In this document: piece after piece, positions 1 to 6,824 of the stretch | Layout: each line of letters opens with the position of its first letter | Numbering within the stretch: position 1 is the first letter of the stretch | Assembly (NCBI GenBank): GCA_029939715.1 | Contig: JAOZSJ010000090.1 | Location: forward strand, 1-14,455 | DNA from: 4572-123 sp002084545 | GTDB taxonomy: Bacteria > Desulfobacterota > Desulfobacteria > Desulfobacterales > 4572-123 | Reading direction: 5' to 3' | Length of the DNA: 14,455 bases | Made by a program: the position numbers and the translations under genes | The notes under the pieces: model-generated | What the model was told of the DNA's origin: nothing | The model's input: only the letters and a program-made list of their open reading frames with translations | The model's database searches: none

Positions 1-126
1 GGCGGATGTTTTATCGGCGCGGCAGGGACGAGTTCTGTTTCAACCCCGGGGTGTTCACTCTGCCTGATACTGATGGCCCTGGCTGCCGCCTGCGCTTTTG
101 GACACAGTCATTTAAAACAACGTTAA
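1..126 (+). CDS. 3' end of a protein with a hydrophobic C-terminal segment and basic tail (partial)
   Basis: Frame 1 is open from the first base to a TAA at 124-126 and gives the last 41 residues of a protein whose start lies outside the window. The fragment begins GGCFIGAAG, continues through a Ser/Thr/Pro/Cys stretch, then has a hydrophobic run (about residues 19-33, CSLCLILMALAAACAF) and ends with a His/Lys/Arg tail (GHSHLKQR). Small and Gly residues, then one membrane-spanning stretch, then a basic end, is the layout of C-terminal sorting or anchoring signals. GGCFI followed by small residues resembles the CFIATAA-type tails seen at protein ends in related bacteria. A terminator hairpin lies 70 bases downstream, which fits a true gene end. 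The rest of the protein and its function cannot be seen. A 63-residue reading in another frame overlaps it but has no support. Confidence 0.5.
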   Translation, partial: GGCFIGAAGTSSVSTPGCSLCLILMALAAACAFGHSHLKQR

Positions 127-196
127 TACAGCAGAAGGCAACAAAAGATGTCCGTATCATAAATCTGTTTCATCATTTTTCACAGTTCCTCCCCTA

Positions 197-232
197 AACA
201 AAAAGTCACTTTGCCTCCGGTGACTTTTTGTT
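197..232 (+). terminator. Rho-independent terminator downstream of the partial left-end gene
   Basis: A perfect 13-bp inverted repeat (197-209 pairing with 220-232) encloses a 10-base loop. The inner part of the stem is GTCAC/GTGAC, and the 3' arm ends in five T followed by GTTGTTT. The A-rich 5' arm and T-rich 3' arm could also allow termination on the other strand. It separates the left-end gene from the radical SAM gene. Confidence 0.75.
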
Positions 233-260
233 GTTTCCGGAATAATTTTTTCATGAATAT

Positions 261-266
261 TATAAT
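261..266 (+). promoter_or_regulatory. Candidate -10 box upstream of the radical SAM gene
   Basis: An exact TATAAT lies about 120 bases before the GTG start of the radical SAM gene and after the upstream terminator. No convincing -35 hexamer sits 16-18 bases upstream, so this is a weak call. If used, it would give a leader of roughly 110 bases with some potential to fold (arms at 282-289/350-357, 318-323/335-340 and 303-308/361-366). Confidence 0.25.
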
Positions 267-384
267 GACAGTTTTTTAAATCCGGGCAGGTACCAGGGCA
301 AGAGTTGTTGTATCTTGCTTATCCGCAGTATTGATGATAAGTTGCGCATCTGCCGGGTGGACAACTTTAACAGGAGAATAACGG

Positions 385-1710
385 GTGGGCCCCTCCAGGA
401 CAAAAAATAAAAAGCAGCGACAGCGGAACCATGGTCTTATCACTCCAGTGGTTGCCAATACAGATGGCGAAATTTTTGATCTGGAAGGATATGCCGCTGT
501 CGGGCGGGACGGATCGGAACTTGTGCCCCTGACCCTGGATGCAACCATAAAGATGCCTTATGGCGGAGAGCTGATGTTTCTGCCGGATCGTCGCCCGATT
601 GTTTACAACCTGAATAACGGCAGAATTGAAACACTGGAAGAAAATCCCTATGAACCCGGAGCACCGCTGTATCCCGTGGCTGCGTTTAATTCCCCCGGCT
701 ATGTATTGTCCCACATATGTGCCTATGAGGAAAAAAAAACCGCTCAATATCTTCCGCTTTTCGCTTATGGCGCTGTGGGCTGGCACGGGGAAAATTTCAG
801 GTCGGCGGTTATACTGGTGGATAGTGAGAGACGGCAGGATTTACGGCTGATGCAGCGTAAAGATGTCGTTGCGGGAGTGCATCGCATGCAGGGCATAATG
901 CCGGAAAACCGGCTGCGCAGGCATCTTGAAAAATGCGCATTGGAATATGGCTGCCCGGCCGGGAAAAATTTTTTCCTGGGCCGCTATGAGGCGCCGCTGC
1001 CCACTTCAAGATCCTGCAATGCGCATTGCATCGGCTGCATATCCCTGCAGGAATCGGGTGAGATCATAAACAGCCAGGACCGGATCGATTTTACACCGAC
1101 ACCCGAAGAGATCGCCCAGGTGGCCCTGGAACATATCGGCCGGATCAAAAAGGCAGTGGTGAGTTTTGGCCAGGGATGCGAGGGTGATCCCCTGCTGGCT
1201 GCCCATGTGATCGAACCGGCCCTGCGTTTGATACGGAAAAAAACCGATGACGGCACCATTAACATGAATACCAACGGCAGCCTGCCCGTGGTGATGGAAA
1301 AGCTTTTTAATGCCGGGCTTGATTCCATGCGGGTTAGTATGAACAGTCTTCGCGAAGATTGTTATACTGCTTACTTCAGGCCCCGGAACTATTTGTTTAA
1401 AGATGTTTTAAAGAGTATTGAACTGGCTCTGGATCAAGGTAAATTCGTATCTGTCAATTATCTCAACTGTCCTGGTTTTACGGACACCCCCGAAGAGGTT
1501 GATGCCTTTATTGAATTTCGGAAAAAGTATCCAATTCATTTTATTCAATGGCGCAATTTGAATTTTGACCCGGTGCGGTACTGCCGGATAATGAACAAGG
1601 CCGCAAAACACGGTAAACCCGTGGGCATGCGGACCGCTCTACAGCGAATTCGGAACAGTTTTCCGGATCTTAAATATGGATATTTTAATCCGCCCAAGGA
1701 AAACTGGTAA
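385..1710 (+). CDS. Radical SAM protein with an uncharacterised N-terminal domain
   Basis: This 441-residue protein carries the radical SAM [4Fe-4S] motif C211-x3-C215-x2-C218 (CNAHCIGC), so it should cleave S-adenosylmethionine reductively to start a radical reaction. Downstream are the expected core elements: a glycine-rich strand, FGQGCEGDP (261-269), and NMNTNG (293-298), which resembles the SAM-binding region of the partial TIM barrel. The first ~200 residues precede the barrel, are not Cys-rich, and match nothing I can name; there is no obvious C-terminal SPASM cluster. The start is GTG at 385, chosen because CAGGAG (371-376) lies 8 bases upstream and an in-frame ATG comes only much later. 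Substrate unknown. The next gene on the strand is prmA, but the assembly gap between them leaves co-transcription unproven. Confidence 0.85.
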   Translation: MGPSRTKNKKQRQRNHGLITPVVANTDGEIFDLEGYAAVGRDGSELVPLTLDATIKMPYGGELMFLPDRRPIVYNLNNGRIETLEENPYEPGAPLYPVAAFNSPGYVLSHICAYEEKKTAQYLPLFAYGAVGWHGENFRSAVILVDSERRQDLRLMQRKDVVAGVHRMQGIMPENRLRRHLEKCALEYGCPAGKNFFLGRYEAPLPTSRSCNAHCIGCISLQESGEIINSQDRIDFTPTPEEIAQVALEHIGRIKKAVVSFGQGCEGDPLLAAHVIEPALRLIRKKTDDGTINMNTNGSLPVVMEKLFNAGLDSMRVSMNSLREDCYTAYFRPRNYLFKDVLKSIELALDQGKFVSVNYLNCPGFTDTPEEVDAFIEFRKKYPIHFIQWRNLNFDPVRYCRIMNKAAKHGKPVGMRTALQRIRNSFPDLKYGYFNPPKENW

Positions 1711-1736
1711 GGGTTCAGGGCTCAAGCCATCGTAGA

Positions 1737-1751
1737 GTGGGCTGTGCCCAC
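1737..1751. repeat. REP-like palindrome at the edge of the assembly gap
   Basis: GTGGGC-TGT-GCCCAC forms a perfect 6-bp stem with a 3-base loop. It sits inside GTAGAGTGGGCTGTGCCCACC, close to a GTAGGGTGGGC...GCCCACC text that recurs between genes in many bacterial genomes. The sequence runs into the N block about 30 bases later, as expected if a multi-copy repeat broke the assembly. Only one copy is visible here, so its repeat status rests on recognition. Confidence 0.5.
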
Positions 1752-1781
1752 CAACAGACAGAATACCTATAAACCCAGAAC

Positions 1782-1881
1782 NNNNNNNNNNNNNNNNNNN
1801 NNNNNNNNNNNNNNNNNNNNNNNNNNNNNNNNNNNNNNNNNNNNNNNNNNNNNNNNNNNNNNNNNNNNNNNNNNNNNNNNN
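1782..1881. other. Assembly gap (100 N)
   Basis: Exactly 100 unknown bases, the conventional placeholder for a scaffold gap of unknown size. The true distance between the radical SAM gene and prmA, and anything between them, is unknown. The gap probably hides the ribosome binding site and promoter of prmA, whose ATG lies only 12 bases after it. Confidence 0.95.
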
Positions 1882-1893
1882 GCCCATAAATCG

Positions 1894-2814
1894 ATGAAAT
1901 GGATCGAAACAAAAGTTATTTTCAGCAGTGACAACAAAATTCAGGCCGCTGAGCTTGTCTCCCAGATTTTCCATGATCTGGGCCTAAAGGGGGTTGTCAT
2001 CGAAGACCCTGATGATGAGCCACTAGAAGGATGGGGAGACGATGCCGTACTGCGGCCGGAACATGACGCGGTGATAGGGTTCTGGGCCGACAATGAATTT
2101 TCCGAAGAAAAACGGCTGATTCTGGAAACCGCACTTCGGCAGTTGCGGCAGACGACCCGGATATCCACCCGCATTGTCTGCCGCATGGTTGATGATGAAG
2201 ACTGGGCAGAATCATGGAAAGAATATTTCTGGCCGGAAAAAATCAGTGAACGAATCACGGTTAAACCGACCTGGCGGGAGTATTCGGCCCGGCCCGATGA
2301 GATTGTTCTTGAAATCGATCCGGGCATGGCCTTTGGTACCGGGGCCCATCCCACTACCTCACTTTGCATTCGCATGATTGAAACCTTCCTGCAGCCCGGG
2401 CAGTCATTTCTGGATGTAGGGGCGGGATCGGGCATTCTTATGATTGCCGCCGCAAAGCTGGGCGCCGGCAGTCTTTTCGGTGTCGATGTGGATGAGGTGG
2501 CCGTGGATGTTGCTAGAGACAACCTGCAGCTTAATTGTATCGATCCGGATATTTTTCAGGTAGTATCCGGTAATCTGCTTGACGTGGTAACCAAAAAGTT
2601 TGATCTGGTTACAGCCAATATTCTTTCCGAGGTTATCGTGCTGCTGCTGGACGATATTAAAAAGGTGATGAAAAATAAAGGAATCTTTATCTGTTCCGGT
2701 ATAATTGAAAAAAATCGCGATAAAATACTGAAAAAATTAGATAAAGTCGGCTTTGACATCCGGCGGATCGAAACGCGGGAAAGCTGGGTCGCCATAACGG
2801 CGGTATTGCGATAA
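1894..2814 (+). CDS. prmA: Ribosomal protein L11 methyltransferase PrmA
   Basis: A 306-residue protein of normal length for PrmA, the cytoplasmic enzyme that methylates ribosomal protein L11 using S-adenosylmethionine. It begins MKWIETKVIF, the usual PrmA opening, so I place the start at ATG 1894 even though the frame stays open back through the gap. The N-terminal L11-recognition domain ends near WAESWKEYFWPEKI and ITVKPTW. The catalytic domain has the family signature MAFGTGAHPTT (145-155), the SAM-binding loop DVGAGSG (174-180), an acidic GVDVD at the end of the next strand, and TANIL, the equivalent of the NPPY-like motif. No ribosome binding site is visible because the gap lies directly upstream. 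It converges on the dihydrouridine synthase gene with about 40 bases between the stops. Confidence 0.95.
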   Translation: MKWIETKVIFSSDNKIQAAELVSQIFHDLGLKGVVIEDPDDEPLEGWGDDAVLRPEHDAVIGFWADNEFSEEKRLILETALRQLRQTTRISTRIVCRMVDDEDWAESWKEYFWPEKISERITVKPTWREYSARPDEIVLEIDPGMAFGTGAHPTTSLCIRMIETFLQPGQSFLDVGAGSGILMIAAAKLGAGSLFGVDVDEVAVDVARDNLQLNCIDPDIFQVVSGNLLDVVTKKFDLVTANILSEVIVLLLDDIKKVMKNKGIFICSGIIEKNRDKILKKLDKVGFDIRRIETRESWVAITAVLR

Positions 2815-2856
2815 CCCTTTAAAGCGTGATGATTCACAGAGTCAAAGCATCGTAGT

Positions 2857-3834
2857 TTACCCGCGGAATTTTCCGGGAGTTGAACTCCATCGGGCCTCTG
2901 ATTCAAAAAAATGTTTAACCACGGATTCATACCGGCGGGCTGTTTTTGCCTTGAAGATTTTTTTCTGAATATTGCGGCTGTCTTTAAAGGATAAAGCAAA
3001 GTATTTCCAAAATCCTTTCATTCTTTCGACAAGGTGGGAAGGGCCCTGGAATATTTCACTGTATCCGCCATAAAGATCATCGTGAAAACGATGCATTCTT
3101 TTAATTTTATCATCAAATCGATCCCGGCCTGTTTTGATGACCTCCGGCAGAAAAGGATCGGCAATCACCCCCCGCCCGATCATCCAGCTTTTTACACCAG
3201 CAAAGCGTTCCGACAACTGCAGGAAGTCGTCCATGGTGGTTATGTCCCCGTTGTATGTAACCGGATGCTCAGACAGGCCCAGGCATTTTTCAAAGGTATC
3301 AAGATCAATATCTCCGGTGTACATCTGGATACCGGTGCGGGGATGGATAACGAGTTCCTGCAGGGGATAACGGTTCAATATGGGGAGAAGGCGGAATATT
3401 TCGTCGGCATTTTTTCGCCCCAGACGGAGCTTGATTGACAGTGCATTGGGTATGGCCGGAATGACTGCAGCCAGGAATTCTTCGATTTTATCTGGATAGG
3501 GGAGCAGACCTGAGCCCCTGCCTTTTTTAGCGACCATTGGAAAAGGGCACCCCAGATTCCAGTTGACAACCGGGTATCCCAGATCAAACAGGTGATTGGC
3601 CAGAAATGTAAAATCACCAGGAGATTTGCTTAAAATCTGGGGCACAAGGGGCATACCCATGTTGTTTTCCGATACAAGATCTCTTATTTGTGATGATTTA
3701 ATGCGGTTGCCCTTTAATGTCGGAACAAAGGGGGCCATGGCACCGTCAAGCCCGTTGAAATATTTCAAAAATGTGTTTCTGAAGACAACGTCGGTGTACC
3801 CCCGCATGGGAGCCAGATAAAGCCTGTGTTCCAT
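2857..3834 (-). CDS. tRNA-dihydrouridine synthase (Dus family)
   Basis: A 325-residue FMN-dependent enzyme that reduces uridine to dihydrouridine in tRNA. Family motifs are in order: LAPMRGYTD near the N terminus, PQILS, NWNLGCP with the catalytic Cys96, K135LRLG, IHPRTG with His164, YNGD (194-197) and the phosphate-binding GRG (220-222). The conserved GAAL-type text after the catalytic loop reads SGLL here. I chose ATG 3834 because the protein then begins MEHRLYLAPM, close to the usual start of the family. An in-frame TTG at 3855 would add seven residues (MHKNKKI); neither start has a good ribosome binding site. Which Dus subfamily (A, B or C) it belongs to, and thus which tRNA positions it modifies, cannot be told from motifs alone. 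It is probably monocistronic. Confidence 0.9.
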   Translation of the reverse strand: MEHRLYLAPMRGYTDVVFRNTFLKYFNGLDGAMAPFVPTLKGNRIKSSQIRDLVSENNMGMPLVPQILSKSPGDFTFLANHLFDLGYPVVNWNLGCPFPMVAKKGRGSGLLPYPDKIEEFLAAVIPAIPNALSIKLRLGRKNADEIFRLLPILNRYPLQELVIHPRTGIQMYTGDIDLDTFEKCLGLSEHPVTYNGDITTMDDFLQLSERFAGVKSWMIGRGVIADPFLPEVIKTGRDRFDDKIKRMHRFHDDLYGGYSEIFQGPSHLVERMKGFWKYFALSFKDSRNIQKKIFKAKTARRYESVVKHFFESEARWSSTPGKFRG

Positions 3835-3892
3835 AATTTTTTTATTTTTATGCAATTTTTAAGGACCGCCCTCGGATTCTCAAGCTGAAAAT

Positions 3893-3922
3893 ATTATACA
3901 GCTATTACAACCTGCGGCACAA
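3893..3922 (-). promoter_or_regulatory. Candidate sigma-70-type promoter for dus
   Basis: On the minus strand an exact TATAAT (3898-3893) is preceded by TTGTGC (3922-3917) with an 18-base spacer. The -10 box is perfect but the -35 box matches only at TTG. Transcription would begin near 3886, giving a leader of about 50 bases to the ATG or about 30 to the alternative TTG. Confidence 0.35.
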
Positions 3923-4215
3923 TACTTAAACCGGATTTCAGGTAATAGCAAATTGCAGGTACCATAAACCGACGGAGTGATTTCCTCAACCTTTCCTGTC
4001 AGACATTTGAAATTCCCTGCGTGAACAAATAGAAAGCATGCTGGATTGTGCAGTCTAAAGCAGTGTTTATTTGTATTTTTTTCAGTCATTGCCGTTGCAA
4101 GTTTGATAAAAAGTCATATTTTATTTGATTTTTAACTATTCATGCATATCCTTACCACAGATTCGACCAAAATATATTGCGATAGCTTTGACGAAATTTT
4201 TTGTCGTTTATGTTT

Positions 4216-4310
4216 GCCACGGAGACTCAAGGGGCACAGAGCATCGTCCATTTTGTTTGAATGTTGCTGAATATGAAATTTTCTCTTTGTCCTCCGTGCC
4301 TCTGTCGCGG
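4216..4310. repeat. Inverted repeat of the GCCACGGAG...CTCCGTG type (degenerate, MITE-like)
   Basis: GCCACGGAGACTCAAGGGGC (4216-4235), continuing to ACAGAG at 4241, faces TTTGTCCTCCGTGCCTCTGT (4286-4305), continuing to CGCGG at 4310. The second arm, reverse-complemented, reads CCGCGACAGAGGCACGGAGG, so the two arms are imperfect copies in opposite orientation around about 44 bases. Intergenic text of the form 'CCACGGAGGCACAGAG' is widespread in environmental deltaproteobacterial genomes. No open reading frame or transposase lies inside, so this looks like a decayed non-autonomous repeat. Confidence 0.5.
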
Positions 4311-4322
4311 GTTTATGCGTTT

Positions 4323-4328
4323 TATAAT
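4323..4328 (+). promoter_or_regulatory. Candidate -10 box for the nfnAB operon
   Basis: An exact TATAAT lies about 100 bases before nfnA and just after the inverted repeat. The -35 position falls in the right arm of that repeat and shows no good hexamer. The call rests on the -10 box and its position only. Confidence 0.25.
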
Positions 4329-4425
4329 AAAAAAACAGGAATTGTTTTCATTAAGTTAATGGCATTGAGTCGGGAATAACAAAAAACAGTTTTGCTAAAA
4401 AACAAATAAAAACTGGAGGATTAAC

Positions 4426-5250
4426 ATGTTCAAAATTGTACGACGTGAGGAGATGGCCGAGGGTACTGTGGTGCTTAATGAGATTGATGCACCCCTGATT
4501 GCCAAAAAGGCAAAACCAGGCCAGTTTGTAATTTTAAAAGCCAATGAAACCGGAGAGCGGATTCCTTTGACCATGGCGGATACCGATACTGAAAAGGGGA
4601 CCATTACCATTATATATATGATTGTGGGTAAAACAACCGCCCTTTTCAAGGATTTGAAAGTGGGAGAGGGGTTCCAGGACGTGATTGGCCCTTTAGGAAA
4701 GCCGACCCATCTTGAAAAGCTGGGTAAGGTGGTCTGCGTGGGCGGCGGTACAGGTGTTGCGGTGCTGCACCCCATTACCAAGGGGCTCAAGGATGTAGGT
4801 AACGATGTCACCTGTATCATCGGCGCCAGAAACAAGGATCTCCTGATTCTGGAAGATCAGATGGGAAAAGCCTCCCATGACCTGCGGGTATGTACTGACG
4901 ACGGTTCTTATGGCCATCACGGGTTTGTGACCGAAGTGCTCAAGGATCTGCTGGAAAAAGAAAAAGATATGAAACTCTGTGTGGCCATCGGACCGGTTCC
5001 GATGATGAAATTCGTATCTAAATTAACCAAGGAATACAATGTCCACACGATGGTCAGCCTGAATCCGATCATGGTGGACGGCACCGGCATGTGCGGCGGA
5101 TGCAGAGTGTCCGTCGGCGGCAAGACAAAATTTGCATGCGTGGACGGCCCTGAATTCGATGGACATCAGGTCGACTATGACGAATTGATGCTCAGGCTCC
5201 AGGCCTATACCGGGGATGAAAAAATATCCTATGATAAATATAGCAGGTAA
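4426..5250 (+). CDS. nfnA: NfnA: small subunit of NADH-dependent reduced ferredoxin:NADP+ oxidoreductase (sulfide dehydrogenase SudB-like)
   Basis: This 274-residue protein has the layout of PyrK/NfnA flavoproteins: an FAD-binding barrel with RIPLT (45-49), an NAD(H)-binding domain with GGGTG (106-110), and a C-terminal [2Fe-2S] segment. The cluster ligands read D218-x4-C223-x2-C226-x11-C238, with Asp where PyrK has its first Cys. Such an Asp(Cys)3 cluster is reported for the SudAB/NfnAB family. With NfnB it should couple NADH and NADP(H) to ferredoxin by flavin-based electron bifurcation in the cytoplasm, balancing redox carriers in an anaerobe. GGAGG (4415-4419) gives an ideal ribosome binding site. 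nfnB follows after 63 bases on the same strand. The older label 'dihydroorotate dehydrogenase electron transfer subunit' is less likely, because the partner is NfnB and no pyrD is adjacent. Confidence 0.9.
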   Translation: MFKIVRREEMAEGTVVLNEIDAPLIAKKAKPGQFVILKANETGERIPLTMADTDTEKGTITIIYMIVGKTTALFKDLKVGEGFQDVIGPLGKPTHLEKLGKVVCVGGGTGVAVLHPITKGLKDVGNDVTCIIGARNKDLLILEDQMGKASHDLRVCTDDGSYGHHGFVTEVLKDLLEKEKDMKLCVAIGPVPMMKFVSKLTKEYNVHTMVSLNPIMVDGTGMCGGCRVSVGGKTKFACVDGPEFDGHQVDYDELMLRLQAYTGDEKISYDKYSR

Positions 5251-5313
5251 CAAATTTAAAGTTAGATTATGGTCTAATAAATCGTAGATAAAATATTTTG
5301 TGCGGAGGTTATA

Positions 5314-6735
5314 ATGGCGCAGGAAGCAGCTAAAAAAGTAAAAAAAGAGAAGATACCCAGACAGCCGATGCCCGAACAGGAGGCGGCTGTAAGAGCAAGA
5401 AATTTTGAAGAGGTCCCGTTTGGTCTTGATTCCGAGGCTGCGATGATGGAGGCCCGGCGATGTCTGCAATGCAAAAAACCGGCCTGTGTCGAAGGCTGTC
5501 CCGTGGGCGTGGATATCCCCGGGTTTATCAAACTTGTTCGCGAGGGAGAGTTTACCGCTGCCATCAGCAATGTCTGGGGGAAAAACGGCCTGCCGGCGGT
5601 GTGCGGCCGGGTCTGTCCACAGGAACTGCAGTGTGAGGTCAATTGTATTGTCGGTAAAAAGGGAGAGCCGGTGGCCATCGGTAATTTGGAAAGATTTGTG
5701 GCCGATTACGAAAGAAAAAACAAAAAGGCTCCGCTTCCTGCAAAGGCGGCATCCACGGGAAAGAAGGTCGCCGTTGTCGGCTCCGGACCCTCGGGCCTGA
5801 CCGTTGCCGGAGATCTTATCCTCAAAGGGCACGATGTCACACTTTTTGAGGCGTTTCATAAACCCGGTGGTGTACTTGTGTATGGTATTCCCGAATTCAG
5901 GCTTCCCAAGGAGATCGTTTTCTCGGAAGTCGCGGGTCTGGAAGCCCTGGGCGTCAAGCTGGAATGTAATGCCGTAGTTGGTCGGACCGTGTCGCTGGAT
6001 GAACTCTTCGAGCAGGGCTATGATGCCATTTTTCTGGGTGTTGGGGCCGGTCTGCCGCGGTTTTTAAATGTGCCCGGCGAAAATTTTACCGGTATTTTTT
6101 CCGCCAACGAATACCTGACTCGCTCCAACCTGATGAAGGCCTATAAATTTCCTGAATACGATACGCCGATTATCCGGGGCAAGCACGTCATTACCCTTGG
6201 CGCCGGAAATGTGGCCATGGACTCGGCCAGAACGGCTCTGCGCCTTGGCGCTGAAACGTCGACGATCGTCTATCGCCGGTCAAGACAGGAAGTGCCGGCA
6301 CGAGGCGCCGAGGTCCATCATGCCGAGGAGGAGGGGGTTAAGTTTCATTTTCTCACGGCTCCGACAAAATTTCTCGGCGATGAGAAAGGCCGCGTGGTCG
6401 GTATGCAGGGATTAAAGATGGAACTTGGCGAGCCGGATGAGTCCGGACGGCGGCGTCCGGTACCTATCGAAGGATCTGAATTCGAAATGGACTGCGATCA
6501 GGCCATCATCGCCGTTGGTGCGGGTCCCAATCCTCTGTTGACCAACTCCACTAAAGGGCTGAAACTGAATAAATGGGATTATATTGAAGCGGACCCGGAA
6601 ATAGGCAAGACAAGCTTGAAAGGCGTTTGGGCCGGCGGCGACATTGTCACCGGATCGGCAACAGTTATCCTGGCCATGGGCGCAGGGCGTAAGGCAGCCG
6701 ACTCCATGCATGACTATCTCGTGCGCGGCTGGTAA
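5314..6735 (+). CDS. nfnB: NfnB: large subunit of NADH-dependent reduced ferredoxin:NADP+ oxidoreductase (SudA/GltD-like)
   Basis: A 473-residue flavoprotein of the glutamate synthase small-subunit (GltD) fold. The N-terminal region holds two Cys groups for [4Fe-4S] clusters: C50, C53, C58, C62 and C97, C101, C107, C111. It is followed by an FAD-binding GSGPSG (156-161), a second dinucleotide site G296AGNVA (NADP(H)) and a C-terminal AGGDIVTGSATVILAMGAGRKAA segment that closes the FAD site. In NfnAB this subunit carries the bifurcating FAD and exchanges electrons with ferredoxin and NADP(H). It is often misannotated as 'NADPH-dependent glutamate synthase'; the nfnA gene just upstream and the absence of a glutamate synthase large subunit argue for Nfn. 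GGAGG (5304-5308) precedes the ATG by 5 bases. The N terminus is Lys-rich (AKKVKKEK). A bidirectional terminator follows. Confidence 0.92.
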   Translation: MAQEAAKKVKKEKIPRQPMPEQEAAVRARNFEEVPFGLDSEAAMMEARRCLQCKKPACVEGCPVGVDIPGFIKLVREGEFTAAISNVWGKNGLPAVCGRVCPQELQCEVNCIVGKKGEPVAIGNLERFVADYERKNKKAPLPAKAASTGKKVAVVGSGPSGLTVAGDLILKGHDVTLFEAFHKPGGVLVYGIPEFRLPKEIVFSEVAGLEALGVKLECNAVVGRTVSLDELFEQGYDAIFLGVGAGLPRFLNVPGENFTGIFSANEYLTRSNLMKAYKFPEYDTPIIRGKHVITLGAGNVAMDSARTALRLGAETSTIVYRRSRQEVPARGAEVHHAEEEGVKFHFLTAPTKFLGDEKGRVVGMQGLKMELGEPDESGRRRPVPIEGSEFEMDCDQAIIAVGAGPNPLLTNSTKGLKLNKWDYIEADPEIGKTSLKGVWAGGDIVTGSATVILAMGAGRKAADSMHDYLVRGW

Positions 6736-6765
6736 AATTTTACGGTTTGCAGTAAACTGAAAAAA

Positions 6766-6807
6766 ACAAAATCCTCCTTTTTGTACTCATTTAAAGGGGG
6801 ATTTTGT
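6766..6807. terminator. Bidirectional Rho-independent terminator between nfnB and the convergent membrane-protein gene
   Basis: A 15-bp stem (6766-6780 with 6793-6807, one G·T pair) encloses a 12-base loop. On the minus strand the stem is followed by a run of T (A-run at 6760-6766), an excellent terminator tail. On the plus strand the 3' arm itself ends ATTTTGT. It lies between two convergent genes and probably serves both. Confidence 0.8.
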
Positions 6808-6824
6808 AATCTTACCGATGGATG

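Larger units (their letters stand above)
3835..4425. other. Long intergenic region between the divergent dus and nfnA genes
   Basis: About 590 AT-rich bases without a gene I can support. Short readings in it (minus strand 3880-4089 and plus strand 4125-4379) lack ribosome binding sites and recognisable protein character, and the second runs through a DNA repeat. What the region does hold is a promoter candidate for dus, an inverted 'CCACGGAG' repeat, and a possible -10 box for nfnA. Confidence 0.6.

Noticed and set aside
6..197. 63-residue reading at the left edge
   Set aside because: It overlaps the more protein-like frame 1 tail, has no ribosome binding site and no recognisable features; its stop lies within the terminator hairpin.
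1744..1893. Extension of prmA upstream through the gap
   Set aside because: The frame is open only because N codons cannot stop it; PrmA begins at MKWIETKV (1894), and the upstream part is repeat sequence.
2841..2856. Short similarity (CAAAGCATCGTAG) to the text before the gap (CAAGCCATCGTAG at 1723-1735)
   Set aside because: Too short to separate from chance, and the palindromic part is absent in this second place.
3880..4089. 69-residue minus-strand reading upstream of dus
   Set aside because: No ribosome binding site, no family character, and it spans the best promoter candidate for dus.
4125..4379. 84-residue plus-strand reading before nfnA
   Set aside because: It runs through the inverted DNA repeat and the -10-like box and has no ribosome binding site.
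5023..5859. 278-residue minus-strand reading across nfnA and nfnB
   Set aside because: It lies antisense to two clearly conserved genes and shows no domain of its own.
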